From CAXBOO01 sp963977425 (GTDB lineage: Bacteria > Bacteroidota > Bacteroidia > Flavobacteriales_D > Luteibaculaceae): DNA of 64,000 nucleotides. This document shows positions 34,541 through 42,850 of this stretch, piece after piece (positions within the stretch are counted from its first letter, which is position 1; each line of letters starts with the position of its first letter). The notes under the pieces are model-generated. The model searched no databases and had not been told where the DNA came from. It saw only the letters and a program-made list of their open reading frames with translations. A program made the position numbers and the translations under genes. The stretch lies in NCBI GenBank assembly GCA_963977425.1, contig CAXBOO010000001.1, forward strand, positions 310,001 through 374,000, given 5' to 3'.

Positions 34541-35857
34541 ATGTCAAGAAAAAGAGCAAACGTAGTGGCTATTGTAGGTAGGCCTAATGTTGGAAAATCA
34601 ACATTGTTTAACCGCCTTACCGAATCAAGAGATGCCATAGTAGACCCAACTTCGGGTGTTACAAGAGATCGTCATTACGGGCATGGCTATTGGAAAGACC
34701 GTGAATTTATCTTAATTGATACTGGTGGATTTACCAGTGGTACCGACGATATTTTCGAGAAAGAAATTTGTCGCCAAGTAAATTTAGCAATAGACGAAGC
34801 CAACGTTATCCTGTTTATGGTAGACGTAGAAACTGGTGTTACCGATTTCGATTTGGCTATTGCCGATATGCTTAGAAAGAGCAAAAAGAAAGTGCTTTTG
34901 GTGGCGAACAAAGTCGATAACTACATCCGTATTGCCGATGCAAGCGATTTTTATTCATTAGGACTTGGCGATGTATTTTGTATTTCAGCGAGTAACGGTA
35001 GCCAAACAGGTGAGTTGCTTGATGTTTTATACGAAGAATTACCAGTAGTTGAAATGGAAGACGTTGATCCATTGCCGCGTATTTCTGTTGTTGGTAGACC
35101 AAATGTTGGGAAATCTTCTTTTGTAAACGTACTTACGGGTGAAGAAAGAAATATTGTTACCGACATTAGTGGAACTACTCGCGATAGTATCGATACACAT
35201 TACAGTTCTTACGGTTTCGATTTTACTTTGGTAGATACTGCTGGAATTCGTAAAAAAGCTAAAGTGCACGAAGACATCGAGTTTTATTCTGTTGTACGTT
35301 CGATGCGTAGCATTCAGGATAGTGATGTATGTGTCATGATGATTGATGCAACGGAAGGCTTCGAAAAACAAGATCAATTCATATTTTATGAAATTGAAAA
35401 AGCCGGAAAAGGTGTTGTAATTCTTGTAAATAAATGGGACTTGGTGGATAAAGACACTAAGTCGACAGTGAAATTTACCGAGTTGATAAAAAGTAAGATA
35501 GCACCCTATACCGATGTGCCTATTGTATTTACGTCTACTGTAGAAAAGCAACGTATACACAAGGCTATAGAAACAGCTATTGAAGTATATCACCGTAGAA
35601 TGCAAAAAATTCCTACCAGTAAGGTGAATGAAATAATGTTGGAAGAAATTGAAGCTTACCAACCACCCTCTATCAAAGGAAAGTATATTAAGATTAAGTA
35701 TTGTATGCAATTGCCAACGCATACACCAGCATTTGCTTTTTATTGCAATTTGCCACAGTATGTAAAAGATCCATACAAACGTTATTTAGAAAATAAAATA
35801 CGCGAGCATTTCGACTTTTGTGGTGTGCCAGTTCGTGTATTCTTAAGAAAAAAGTAA
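34541..35857 (+). CDS. der: GTPase Der (EngA)
   Basis: A 438-residue protein with two tandem GTPase domains followed by a KH-like C-terminus, a layout unique to Der/EngA, which acts in late 50S ribosome assembly. First P-loop GRPNVGKST with DTGGF; second GRPNVGKSS (about 183-191) with DTAGIRKK and NKWD. The C-terminal 80 residues bind rRNA. It is transcribed with era (3-base gap) and queD (no gap), forming a compact operon. Confidence 0.97.
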   Translation: MSRKRANVVAIVGRPNVGKSTLFNRLTESRDAIVDPTSGVTRDRHYGHGYWKDREFILIDTGGFTSGTDDIFEKEICRQVNLAIDEANVILFMVDVETGVTDFDLAIADMLRKSKKKVLLVANKVDNYIRIADASDFYSLGLGDVFCISASNGSQTGELLDVLYEELPVVEMEDVDPLPRISVVGRPNVGKSSFVNVLTGEERNIVTDISGTTRDSIDTHYSSYGFDFTLVDTAGIRKKAKVHEDIEFYSVVRSMRSIQDSDVCVMMIDATEGFEKQDQFIFYEIEKAGKGVVILVNKWDLVDKDTKSTVKFTELIKSKIAPYTDVPIVFTSTVEKQRIHKAIETAIEVYHRRMQKIPTSKVNEIMLEEIEAYQPPSIKGKYIKIKYCMQLPTHTPAFAFYCNLPQYVKDPYKRYLENKIREHFDFCGVPVRVFLRKK

Positions 35858-36292
35858 ATGCAAAAGTTGCGTGTCAATAAACTGTTTAAATGGGAAATGG
35901 CTCATGTTTTGGATTTCCACGACGGAAAATGTAAAAATATTCATGGTCATACCTATCAGTTAGAAGTTGGAATAAAAGGAAGTGTAAAGCCTCTTGCTAA
36001 CAAACCTGATAGCGGAATGATAATCGACTTTACTGTGTTGAAGAACATTGTAAATGAACAGATTGTGGCTAAGCTTGATCATACCTTAGTGATTTGGGAA
36101 AAATCAAAATGGTTGGAAAAATGCGAAGGGCATACACAGTTAATGACTATGCCGGTTCAGCCAACAGTTGAAAATCTATTGATGTGGATTGTTGAACAAC
36201 TTCTAGCAGCATTGCCTTCAGAGGTAGAGTTGTGTCAAGTGCGCATGCGTGAAACGCCTACTAGCTGGGCAGAATGGCGTAAAGAAGATTAA
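35858..36292 (+). CDS. queD: 6-carboxytetrahydropterin synthase (QueD/PTPS family)
   Basis: A 144-residue T-fold enzyme. The zinc ligands are visible as His16 (EMAHVLDF), His29 and His31 (KNIHGHTY), with Cys25 as the catalytic base. DSGMIIDFTVLK and LDHTLV form the pterin site, and RMRETPTSWAEW the C-terminal Glu that anchors substrate. QueD makes 6-carboxy-tetrahydropterin for queuosine in tRNA; a tetrahydropterin-synthase role is the alternative. Its ATG directly follows the der stop. No queC/queE genes are in view. Confidence 0.87.
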   Translation: MQKLRVNKLFKWEMAHVLDFHDGKCKNIHGHTYQLEVGIKGSVKPLANKPDSGMIIDFTVLKNIVNEQIVAKLDHTLVIWEKSKWLEKCEGHTQLMTMPVQPTVENLLMWIVEQLLAALPSEVELCQVRMRETPTSWAEWRKED

Positions 36293-36315
36293 TAATTATA
36301 GATACATTCTAAATG

Positions 36316-36347
36316 AAAAAGCTCTCAGTTATTGGGGGCTTTTTTTA
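36316..36347 (+). terminator. Terminator of the era-der-queD operon
   Basis: AAAAAGCTC (36316-36324) pairs imperfectly with GGGGCTTTTT and ends in a T-run. It lies 24 bases after the queD stop and touches the stop codon of the convergent LRR gene. Confidence 0.65.
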
Positions 36348-36932
36348 TTCATCAAATGTGCAGTCGCAAGGAGCTTCTAAAGCTAATTTTGCCTTGGGAA
36401 GTAAATTTCTTAAATCTTCTTGGTCTACAGCATTCATCTGTACGCCATACAAGTCCACTTCGCGTATAGGTAAGTCTTCCATACATAGCGGAAAGCGATG
36501 GATTTCAGTGTCCCAAAGAATAAGTTCGGAAAGGTTGTGACACTTACAAATTCCTTTGGAGAGGATCTTAATGGGGTTTTGTTGTAGCGACAGTAATTTT
36601 AATTCAGAAAGTTCAAACACACCATCAGGAACAAATTCTAGTTTGAGGTTTTTAAGCCATAAGGATTTCAAACCACTGGCTGAACCGATATTTGCCAGCA
36701 TGGTTTCATCAGCGTGCTTTATTTCAAGTGAAGTTAATTCCGAGATGTTGTAAATTCTTGAAAAAGCATCGGCATCATCTTGATTTTTAATGATGTAATG
36801 ATTGTTCTTGTCAACAGTGTTGTTGGCTTTTGATAGACGTACACTTTTTTGCCCGAAAACTGTGCTCGATAAAATGAGAAAGAGCATAGCCATCCATTTT
36901 TTGTTGGATAATATCAGTTGGTGTATCGTCAT
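36345..36932 (-). CDS. Secreted leucine-rich-repeat protein
   Basis: About 195 residues. A signal peptide lies at about residues 14-28 (AMLFLILSSTVFGQ), so Met 14 is an alternative start. At least four LRR-like units of about 22-24 residues follow (LTSLEIKHADETMLANIG, LKSLWLKNLKLEFVPDGVF, LKLLSLQQNPIKIL, LSELILWDTEIHRFP), with L-x-x-L-x-L spacing. The tail holds a CDC pair. LRRs bind other proteins; no enzyme domain or T9SS signal is present. Function unknown. It lies alone between queD and ribF. Confidence 0.75.
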   Translation of the reverse strand: MTIHQLILSNKKWMAMLFLILSSTVFGQKSVRLSKANNTVDKNNHYIIKNQDDADAFSRIYNISELTSLEIKHADETMLANIGSASGLKSLWLKNLKLEFVPDGVFELSELKLLSLQQNPIKILSKGICKCHNLSELILWDTEIHRFPLCMEDLPIREVDLYGVQMNAVDQEDLRNLLPKAKLALEAPCDCTFDE

Positions 36933-36971
36933 AAAGTTCTAATGTATTAAAATGAGATGGAAACGATAATG

Positions 36972-37907
36972 CTATTTTTCAAAGAATAACAAAGCGGCCT
37001 CTTTGTCTGCTGATAATTGAGACTTTAATTCATCAATGCCATTAAATTTCTTCTCGTCTCGTAGTCTAGCCAACAAACTTACTTCAACGTATTCGCCATA
37101 CAGTTCTTCGTTAATGCCAAAGAAATGCACCTCAACACTGCGTTTTAAGTTGCTTCCAACAGTTGGTCTAACACCTATGTTCATCATGCCTTGCAGCTCT
37201 TTTCCGTCATTAATTCTTCCTGAAATAATGTATACTCCGTTTTTTGGGAGTATTTTATGTACGTCATTTATTTCAAGATTGGCAGTAGGGAATTGCAATT
37301 TTGTGCCTAGTTTTTTTCCATGCACTACACGTCCACCCAAAATAAAAGGAGATGTTAGATAAGTATTGGCTTTATCGATGTCACCATCTTCTAGTGCTTG
37401 ACGAATTTTTGTAGACGATACATTGATGGATTCAATATCGATGGCTTGGATTTCTTGAATGTTAAAATCGAAAATTTCTGCATGCTCAGAAAGCAAATCA
37501 AAATCACCTTCTCTGTTTTTCCCAAATCGATGATCGTACCCAACCACAACTGTGTCAACATGGATGGTGTTTACCAAAATATCACGTGTATACTCGAAAG
37601 CGGTAAGTTTTGAAAACTCTTTGGTGAAAGGGTGAATGATTAGGTTTTGTAAGCCAGCTTCTTGTAGTTTTTTAATTTTTTCGTCCTGTGTGAGCAATAA
37701 TTTTAGATCGTTTTGCTCTGGAAAAATTACCATTCTTGGGTGCGGATAAAAGGTAAATAATACCGATTCGCCCCCTATAGAGTTGGCTATCTCATTGAGT
37801 TGGGCAATTATTTTCCTGTGACCAACATGAACACCATCAAAGGTGCCGGTAGTAAAAACGGGCTTTTCTACTCCCTGAAATTGATCCAATCCATAAAAAA
37901 CTCTCAT
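36972..37907 (-). CDS. ribF: Bifunctional riboflavin kinase/FAD synthetase
   Basis: Makes FMN from riboflavin and then FAD. About 311 residues from ATG 37907 (MRVFYGLDQF); the frame extends 15 codons upstream but without family similarity. The N-terminal FAD synthetase domain has TGTFDGVHVGHRKII (nucleotidyltransferase H-x-G-H-type motif) and VVGYDHRFGKNREG. The C-terminal flavokinase domain (about 180-305) has HGKKLGTKLQFPTANLE and NIGVRPT. Divergent from atpD. No FMN riboswitch is seen. Confidence 0.95.
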   Translation of the reverse strand: MRVFYGLDQFQGVEKPVFTTGTFDGVHVGHRKIIAQLNEIANSIGGESVLFTFYPHPRMVIFPEQNDLKLLLTQDEKIKKLQEAGLQNLIIHPFTKEFSKLTAFEYTRDILVNTIHVDTVVVGYDHRFGKNREGDFDLLSEHAEIFDFNIQEIQAIDIESINVSSTKIRQALEDGDIDKANTYLTSPFILGGRVVHGKKLGTKLQFPTANLEINDVHKILPKNGVYIISGRINDGKELQGMMNIGVRPTVGSNLKRSVEVHFFGINEELYGEYVEVSLLARLRDEKKFNGIDELKSQLSADKEAALLFFEK

Positions 37908-37992
37908 GCTGTGTGCCCTGCTTATATACCTAAGGCTAATTAACAAAAACAATGGCTGTGTTCAAAAGCTTTTCCAAAATATGCGCTTTAGT

Positions 37993-38024
37993 TTTGTGAT
38001 TTCTGCGAATTTGATGTACTTTTG
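37993..38024 (+). promoter_or_regulatory. Strong Bacteroidota promoter of atpDC
   Basis: TTTG (37993-37996), a 20-base spacer and TACTTTTG (38017-38024): both boxes match consensus exactly, 32 bases before the atpD ATG. Confidence 0.75.
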
Positions 38025-38056
38025 CAGCCGAATTACAGTAGTATAAATATATACCG

Positions 38057-39559
38057 ATGGCTTTGAAAACCGGAAAAGTAGCACAGGTAATTGGACCTGT
38101 TATTGACGTGAAATTTGAGTCTGGTGAGGGATTACCAAACCTTTTTGACGCTCTAGAACTAAAGAAACCGAATGGCGATGCCCTTATTTTAGAGGTGCAA
38201 CAACATGTTGGCGAAAACACTGTACGTACCATTTCTATGGACTCTACCGAAGGTGTAACTAGAAATGATGTTGTTACCGTTTTAGGTGCTCCAATTTCTA
38301 TGCCTGTAGGAGATGATGTAAAGGGTCGTTTGTTTAACGTAGTTGGAACATCTATTGATGGTATCGGCGAGGTTGATACAAAAGAGCGTCTTCCAATACA
38401 CCGTGAAGCTCCAAAATTTGAGGACCTTTCTACAGCAACTGAAGTTCTTTTTACAGGAATCAAGGTTATTGACCTTATTGAGCCTTACGCAAAAGGTGGA
38501 AAGATTGGTCTATTCGGTGGAGCAGGTGTGGGTAAAACTGTACTTATTCAAGAATTGATTAACAACATCGCGAAAGGACACGACGGATACTCTGTATTTG
38601 CTGGTGTCGGTGAGCGTACTCGTGAAGGAAACGATTTGCTTCGTGAGATGCTAGAATCAGGTATTGTAAAATACGGTGATGATTTTATGCACTCAATGGA
38701 AGAAGGTGGTTGGGACCTAAGCAAAGTAGATAAAGAAATGATGAAGAATTCATCAGCTACTTTCGTTTTTGGTCAAATGAACGAGCCTCCTGGAGCACGT
38801 GCTCGTGTAGCACTTTCTGGTCTTACTATCGCAGAATATTTCCGTGATGGTGCAGGAGATGGTGTAGGTAGAGATATCTTATTCTTCGTAGATAATATTT
38901 TCCGTTTCACACAAGCAGGTTCTGAAGTTTCTGCACTACTTGGGCGTATGCCTTCAGCGGTGGGTTACCAACCAACTTTGGCTACTGAGATGGGAGCTAT
39001 GCAAGAGCGTATTACTTCTACCAAAAACGGATCTATTACATCTGTACAAGCGGTATACGTACCTGCCGATGATTTAACTGACCCTGCTCCAGCAACAACG
39101 TTTGCTCACTTGGATGCAACAACAGTATTGTCTCGTAAAATTGCTGAGCTTGGTATTTACCCAGCGGTAGATCCTTTGGATTCTACATCTCGTATTCTTT
39201 CTCCAGAAGTTGTTGGAGATGAGCATTACAACTGTGCTCAAAACGTTAAAGAGATGTTGCAACGATACAAAGAATTGCAAGATATTATTGCCATTCTAGG
39301 TATGGACGAATTGTCTGAAGAAGATAAATTGATCGTTCACCGCGCACGTCGTGTACAACGTTTCTTATCTCAACCTTTCCACGTAGCAGAGCAATTTACA
39401 GGCCTTAAAGGTGTGTTGGTTGACATCAAAGAAACTATCAAAGGTTTCAATATGATTATGGATGGTGAAGTTGACGAGTATCCAGAAGCAGCCTTTAACT
39501 TGAAAGGTAACATTGACGAAGCTATCGAAGCGGGTAAGAAAATGTTAGCTGAAAATTAA
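38057..39559 (+). CDS. atpD: F1F0 ATP synthase subunit beta
   Basis: The catalytic beta subunit of F1, 500 residues. P-loop GGAGVGKT at 154-161, the catalytic Glu region GVGERTREGND, Walker B ILFFVDNIFRFTQAG, and the family signature PAVDPLDSTS. It is followed by atpC alone. The other F1 and F0 genes are not nearby, an arrangement common in Bacteroidota. A consensus promoter precedes it. Confidence 0.98.
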   Translation: MALKTGKVAQVIGPVIDVKFESGEGLPNLFDALELKKPNGDALILEVQQHVGENTVRTISMDSTEGVTRNDVVTVLGAPISMPVGDDVKGRLFNVVGTSIDGIGEVDTKERLPIHREAPKFEDLSTATEVLFTGIKVIDLIEPYAKGGKIGLFGGAGVGKTVLIQELINNIAKGHDGYSVFAGVGERTREGNDLLREMLESGIVKYGDDFMHSMEEGGWDLSKVDKEMMKNSSATFVFGQMNEPPGARARVALSGLTIAEYFRDGAGDGVGRDILFFVDNIFRFTQAGSEVSALLGRMPSAVGYQPTLATEMGAMQERITSTKNGSITSVQAVYVPADDLTDPAPATTFAHLDATTVLSRKIAELGIYPAVDPLDSTSRILSPEVVGDEHYNCAQNVKEMLQRYKELQDIIAILGMDELSEEDKLIVHRARRVQRFLSQPFHVAEQFTGLKGVLVDIKETIKGFNMIMDGEVDEYPEAAFNLKGNIDEAIEAGKKMLAEN

Positions 39560-39584
39560 TTGACTAATTTTTAAAAAGTAGCAC

Positions 39585-39818
39585 ATGCATTTAGAAGTTA
39601 TAACACCAGATGCTAAACTTTTCGAAGGAGAAGTAAGTAGTGTAATCGCACCAGCTGTGGACGGTTACTTAGGTATATTGAACGATCACGCACCCATGAT
39701 TTCTACCTTGAAAAAGGGAGAAATGACCATAATTAGTAATGGTAAGGAACAAAGTATCCAAATCAATGGAGGAGTGCTTGAAGTATCGAACAATGTAATT
39801 AGTGTTCTAGCCGACTAA
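39585..39818 (+). CDS. atpC: F1F0 ATP synthase subunit epsilon, short form
   Basis: A 77-residue protein corresponding only to the N-terminal beta-sandwich of epsilon (LEVITPDAKLFEGEV, APAVDGYLGILNDHAPM). The C-terminal helical hairpin that inhibits ATP hydrolysis in E. coli is missing. Short epsilon subunits are usual in this phylum, so the gene is not truncated by damage. It lies 25 bases after atpD and is closed by a terminator. Confidence 0.93.
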   Translation: MHLEVITPDAKLFEGEVSSVIAPAVDGYLGILNDHAPMISTLKKGEMTIISNGKEQSIQINGGVLEVSNNVISVLAD

Positions 39819-39848
39819 GAACCTAGTGCTCGATTAATACAATTATTC

Positions 39849-39882
39849 AAAAAGCCTCGCCGTTTTCGGAGAGGCTTTTTTT
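39849..39882 (+). terminator. Terminator of atpDC, abutting the thioesterase start
   Basis: AAAAAGCCTC and GAGGCTTTTTTT form a strong hairpin around CGCCGTTTTCGGA. Its T-run ends at the base before the ATG at 39883. Confidence 0.85.
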
Positions 39883-40422
39883 ATGCCAAAATTCAACGAC
39901 ATGAGAAAGAAAATTACATCAAACGATACTTTAGTCATTACCACTCAATTGGTATTACCTAACGATACCAATACACTTGGTAACCTTTTTGGAGGGCAAT
40001 TATTAGCGTGGATGGACAATGCAGCGGCAATTTCTGCGGGACGTTTTTGCCGAAGAGTTGTAGTAACAGCATCTGTAAACAATGTTTCTTTCGAAAAACC
40101 AATACTCTTGGGTGATGTAGTAACTATAGAAGCTAAAGTAAGTCGAGGTTTTACTTCTTCTATGGAAATTTACATCGATGTGTTTATTGAAAATCATGGC
40201 ACAGGGAAAAGAACCAAAACCACCGAGGCTATTTATAGTTTTGTTGCTATAGATCAACATGGCAACCCAATTGAAGTACCTGAATTGGTTCCAGAAACAG
40301 ATTTAGAAAAACAACGCTATAATGCTGCTTTAAGACGTAAACAGTTGTCGTTGATACTTGCGGGTAAGATGAAGCCAGAGGATGCATCAGAGCTTAAAGC
40401 ATTGTTCTTTAAAGAAGATTAA
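39883..40422 (+). CDS. Acyl-CoA thioesterase (hotdog fold, YciA-like)
   Basis: About 179 residues with one hotdog domain. The start LVLPNDTNTLGNLFGGQLLAW is diagnostic for the ACOT/YciA group (Asn and Asp in the active site), followed by AISAGRFCRRVVVTAS and a C-terminal tail (about 130-179). Hydrolyses acyl-CoA to free acid and CoA. The start is either ATG 39883, which touches the atpC terminator, or ATG 39901 (MRKKITSND), which gives a few bases of leader; the latter may be real. Confidence 0.87.
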   Translation: MPKFNDMRKKITSNDTLVITTQLVLPNDTNTLGNLFGGQLLAWMDNAAAISAGRFCRRVVVTASVNNVSFEKPILLGDVVTIEAKVSRGFTSSMEIYIDVFIENHGTGKRTKTTEAIYSFVAIDQHGNPIEVPELVPETDLEKQRYNAALRRKQLSLILAGKMKPEDASELKALFFKED

Positions 40423-40446
40423 ATAAGTAAATTGGTTTATCAAACT

Positions 40447-40484
40447 AAAAAGCGTCAATGAAATTAGAGTTGACGTCTTTTTTT
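40447..40484 (+). terminator. Terminator of the thioesterase gene
   Basis: AAAAAGCGTCAA (40447-40458) pairs with TTGACG-TCTTTTT and ends in a T-run, 25 bases after the stop. Confidence 0.8.
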
Positions 40485-40499
40485 AAAAAAAATAGGCAT

Positions 40500-40523
40500 A
40501 AAAAAAGGGCACTTGGCCCTTTC
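40500..40523 (-). terminator. Terminator of the 57-aa membrane protein gene
   Basis: On the minus strand AAAGGGC-CAAGT-GCCCTT is followed by a run of T. It lies 23 bases downstream of the stop of the small minus-strand gene and supports that gene being transcribed. Confidence 0.75.
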
Positions 40524-40545
40524 TAATGTTATAGTAAGCTTCGTT

Positions 40546-40719
40546 TTAAGCCGAAACTTCTGTAGTATTATCTTCTTTTTTGTTCATTCCCAAAGCAGTT
40601 TTAATGCCTCGGTTTACGTAAAGTGTAATCCAATATGGAACGGCAACTCCCAAAAGGAAGATTAACATCCAAAATGCCATTGTTGCAATACATAAGAAAA
40701 CCAGTGCGCCTAAATCCAT
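40546..40719 (-). CDS. Small membrane protein of 57 residues, unknown function
   Basis: Frame from ATG 40719 to TAA 40546 on the minus strand. The product begins MDLGALVFLCIATMAFWMLI and is hydrophobic to about residue 35, then has a soluble basic-to-acidic tail (NRGIKTALGMNKKEDNTTEV). One long or two short membrane segments are possible. A well-formed terminator directly downstream on the same strand supports a real gene. It lies between the thioesterase and fumC. No family recognised. Confidence 0.65.
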   Translation of the reverse strand: MDLGALVFLCIATMAFWMLIFLLGVAVPYWITLYVNRGIKTALGMNKKEDNTTEVSA

Positions 40720-40785
40720 TACTCTTGTGTTTTAATAACTTTGGAAGCGAATTTATATAAATATTCAATCAAAACATATCTGAAA

Positions 40786-42180
40786 ATGGATTTTCGTATA
40801 GAAAAAGACACCATGGGTGAGGTTCAAGTGCCTGCCGACAAATATTGGGGAGCTCAAACTCAACGTTCTCGTAACAATTTTAAAATCGGAGCAGAAGCTT
40901 CAATGCCACTTGAAGTTATTCAAGGCTTCGCATATCTGAAGAAAGCGGCTGCTCATACCAATGCTGCATTGACCGATTTTCCTGAATCGAAAAGAGATTT
41001 GATTTCTCAAGTTTGCGATGAAATTTTAGCTGGTCACCACGACGATCAATTTCCATTGGTGATATGGCAAACAGGAAGTGGTACTCAAAGCAACATGAAC
41101 TGCAACGAGGTTATAGCCAATCGTGCACACGTAATTAATGGCGGTAAATTAACCGACGATACTAAAATCATTCATCCGAATGATGATGTGAACAAATCGC
41201 AAAGTAGCAACGATACATATCCAACGGGAATGCACATTGCGTGCTACAAAAAAGTTGTTGAGTGTACCATTCCTGGAGTGAAAAAATTGCGCGACACGTT
41301 AATTACCAAAGCAGAAGCGTTTAAAAACGTAGTTAAAATTGGTAGAACTCACTTAATGGATGCAACTCCATTAACAGTAGGTCAAGAAATTTCTGGTTGG
41401 ATTTCGCAATTGGATCATGGTCTTAAGGCCTTAGAAAACACATTGCCTCACTTGTCAGAATTGGCATTAGGTGGTACAGCTGTTGGAACAGGTATCAATA
41501 CGCCAAAAGGATATGCTGAAGAAGTGGCTAAGAAAATTGCTGAATTTACAGGTTATCCTTTTATTACGGCACCAAACAAATTTGAAGCACTTTCTGCTCA
41601 CGATGCAATTGTAGAAACACATGGTGCGTTGAAGCAAATGGCGGTATCGTTGATGAAAATTGCCAACGATGTACGTTTATTGGCCTCAGGTCCACGTTGT
41701 GGAATTGGTGAATACAATATTCCGGCAAACGAACCAGGAAGCTCTATCATGCCAGGTAAAGTAAACCCTACCCAATGCGAAGCTCTAACTATGGTTTGTG
41801 CTCAAGTAGTAGGAAATGATGTTGCTGTAACAACAGGTGGAATGAATGGTCATTTCCAGCTCAATGTTTTCAAACCTATGATGGCGGCTAACTTGTTGCA
41901 GTCGGCACGTTTAATAGGCGATGCCTGTGTGTCATTTACAGAAAACTGTATCGACGGAATGGAAGCTAACGAAGCCAACTGCAAAAACAATTTGGACAAT
42001 AGCTTGATGTTGGTTACCGCATTGAATACCAAAATTGGTTACGAAAAAGCAGCGAAAATTGCTAAAACTGCTCACGAAAACGGTACAACGTTGAGAGAAG
42101 AATCCATCAATTTGGGTTATTTAACCGATGCTGAATTTACCGAATGGGTAAACCCATTGAACATGATTGGGAGCAACTAA
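40786..42180 (+). CDS. fumC: Fumarate hydratase, class II
   Basis: Converts fumarate to malate in the TCA cycle without an iron-sulfur cluster. 464 residues from ATG 40786 (MDFRIEKDTMGEVQVP); 15 further codons upstream show no family similarity. Seen are GSGTQSNMNCNEVIANRA, the active-site KSQSSNDTYPTGMH and GRTHLMDATP, and the superfamily signature GSSIMPGKVNPTQCE. A TAACTTTG -7 box lies at 40736-40743. Single gene with its own terminator. Confidence 0.97.
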   Translation: MDFRIEKDTMGEVQVPADKYWGAQTQRSRNNFKIGAEASMPLEVIQGFAYLKKAAAHTNAALTDFPESKRDLISQVCDEILAGHHDDQFPLVIWQTGSGTQSNMNCNEVIANRAHVINGGKLTDDTKIIHPNDDVNKSQSSNDTYPTGMHIACYKKVVECTIPGVKKLRDTLITKAEAFKNVVKIGRTHLMDATPLTVGQEISGWISQLDHGLKALENTLPHLSELALGGTAVGTGINTPKGYAEEVAKKIAEFTGYPFITAPNKFEALSAHDAIVETHGALKQMAVSLMKIANDVRLLASGPRCGIGEYNIPANEPGSSIMPGKVNPTQCEALTMVCAQVVGNDVAVTTGGMNGHFQLNVFKPMMAANLLQSARLIGDACVSFTENCIDGMEANEANCKNNLDNSLMLVTALNTKIGYEKAAKIAKTAHENGTTLREESINLGYLTDAEFTEWVNPLNMIGSN

Positions 42181-42202
42181 TCAGTAAGAAATACAACAAT
42201 CT

Positions 42203-42241
42203 TAAAATCCCTGTTCATTCATTTGAGCAGGGATTTTTTTT
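42203..42241 (+). terminator. Terminator of fumC
   Basis: AAAATCCCTG and CAGGGATTTT pair perfectly around a 14-base loop and are followed by a T-run. Confidence 0.88.
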
Positions 42242-42273
42242 GTTAATCGGAATCGAATCAAATAATCCAAGGT

Positions 42274-42322
42274 CAGGTCGAGTGATTTCTGAAATGAAAT
42301 GAAAGAATTTGTATCGAGACCG
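42274..42322. repeat. Palindromic intergenic repeat element, copy 2 (left half only)
   Basis: TCGAGTGA (42278-42285) and TATCGAGA (42312-42319) with intervening sequence similar to that at 2658-2699. The two boxes are 34 bases apart in both copies. The right mirror half is absent here. Confidence 0.6.
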
Positions 42323-42323
42323 C

Positions 42324-42352
42324 ATGTAAGCTCCTAAATATAGTACTTACAT
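42324..42352. repeat. Short perfect inverted repeat before the TPP riboswitch
   Basis: ATGTAAG (42324-42330) and CTTACAT (42346-42352) around a 15-base AT-rich loop, between the repeat element and the riboswitch. It has no T-run, so it is not an obvious terminator. It might be an operator or part of the element next to it. Confidence 0.4.
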
Positions 42353-42382
42353 CAACCACATTATTTTCTTTACTTTGTAGCA

Positions 42383-42455
42383 GAGTAGGGGTGCCCATTT
42401 CGGCTGAGATTATACCCATAGAACCTGATCGGATAATGCCGATAAGGGATAGTCA
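42383..42455 (+). promoter_or_regulatory. TPP riboswitch (THI element)
   Basis: The conserved core is plain: AGGGGTGCCC, CGGCTGAGAT, ATACCC, GAACCTGATC, GGATAATGCCG, AAGGGA. It binds thiamine pyrophosphate and lowers expression of the thiS-thiC operon. No strong terminator follows, and CACCTCCTC lies just downstream (42470-42478). Control of translation, by exposing or hiding the start region, is more likely than control of termination. Confidence 0.95.
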
Positions 42456-42487
42456 TTATGCCTGCATGCACACCTCCTCAAAGTATT

Positions 42488-42688
42488 ATGACAGTATCAC
42501 TCAATGGTAATCTAGTAGTTTGTGACAATGCCAATCTTTTGGAATTTCTTTCGAATCATGGTTATGCTAACCTCGATGGTTGTGCTGTTGCTGTAAACGA
42601 TAGGGTTGTTCCAAAATCGGTACTTTCAGAAACACAATTGCAAGCAAGCGATAAAATTTTAATCATTACCGCCACCCAAGGAGGGTGA
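42488..42688 (+). CDS. thiS: Sulfur carrier protein ThiS
   Basis: A 66-residue ubiquitin-like carrier ending in the required Gly-Gly (IITATQGG), which is thiocarboxylated to donate sulfur to the thiazole ring of thiamine. The start at 42488 (MTVSLNGNLVVC) fits the family; an earlier in-frame ATG at 42458 lies at the riboswitch boundary. It is the first gene after the TPP riboswitch. Its partners ThiF and ThiG are not in the window. Confidence 0.9.
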   Translation: MTVSLNGNLVVCDNANLLEFLSNHGYANLDGCAVAVNDRVVPKSVLSETQLQASDKILIITATQGG

Positions 42689-42850
42689 AATATTGATCTA
42701 AGTTGTGAGCTTTCAGTTTTGAGTACTGAAGTTAAAGACAATAGATTTGAGATAAATGAACTTGAAATGAAAAATATTAAACAGAAACTTTTTTTACAAA
42801 AATACTAGCAACTCACTACTCAAAACTTATTACTAATAACTATTACCGAT

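Noticed and set aside
35039..35722. Long minus-strand frame of 227 codons opposite der
   Set aside because: It lies wholly within the well-conserved der gene; the composition (Tyr/Phe/His-rich) is the reverse complement of coding sequence and no domain is visible.
42689..42850. The 162-base gap between thiS and thiC as a small gene or second riboswitch
   Set aside because: Only short AT-rich frames and a 6-bp stem are seen; no THI core motifs.
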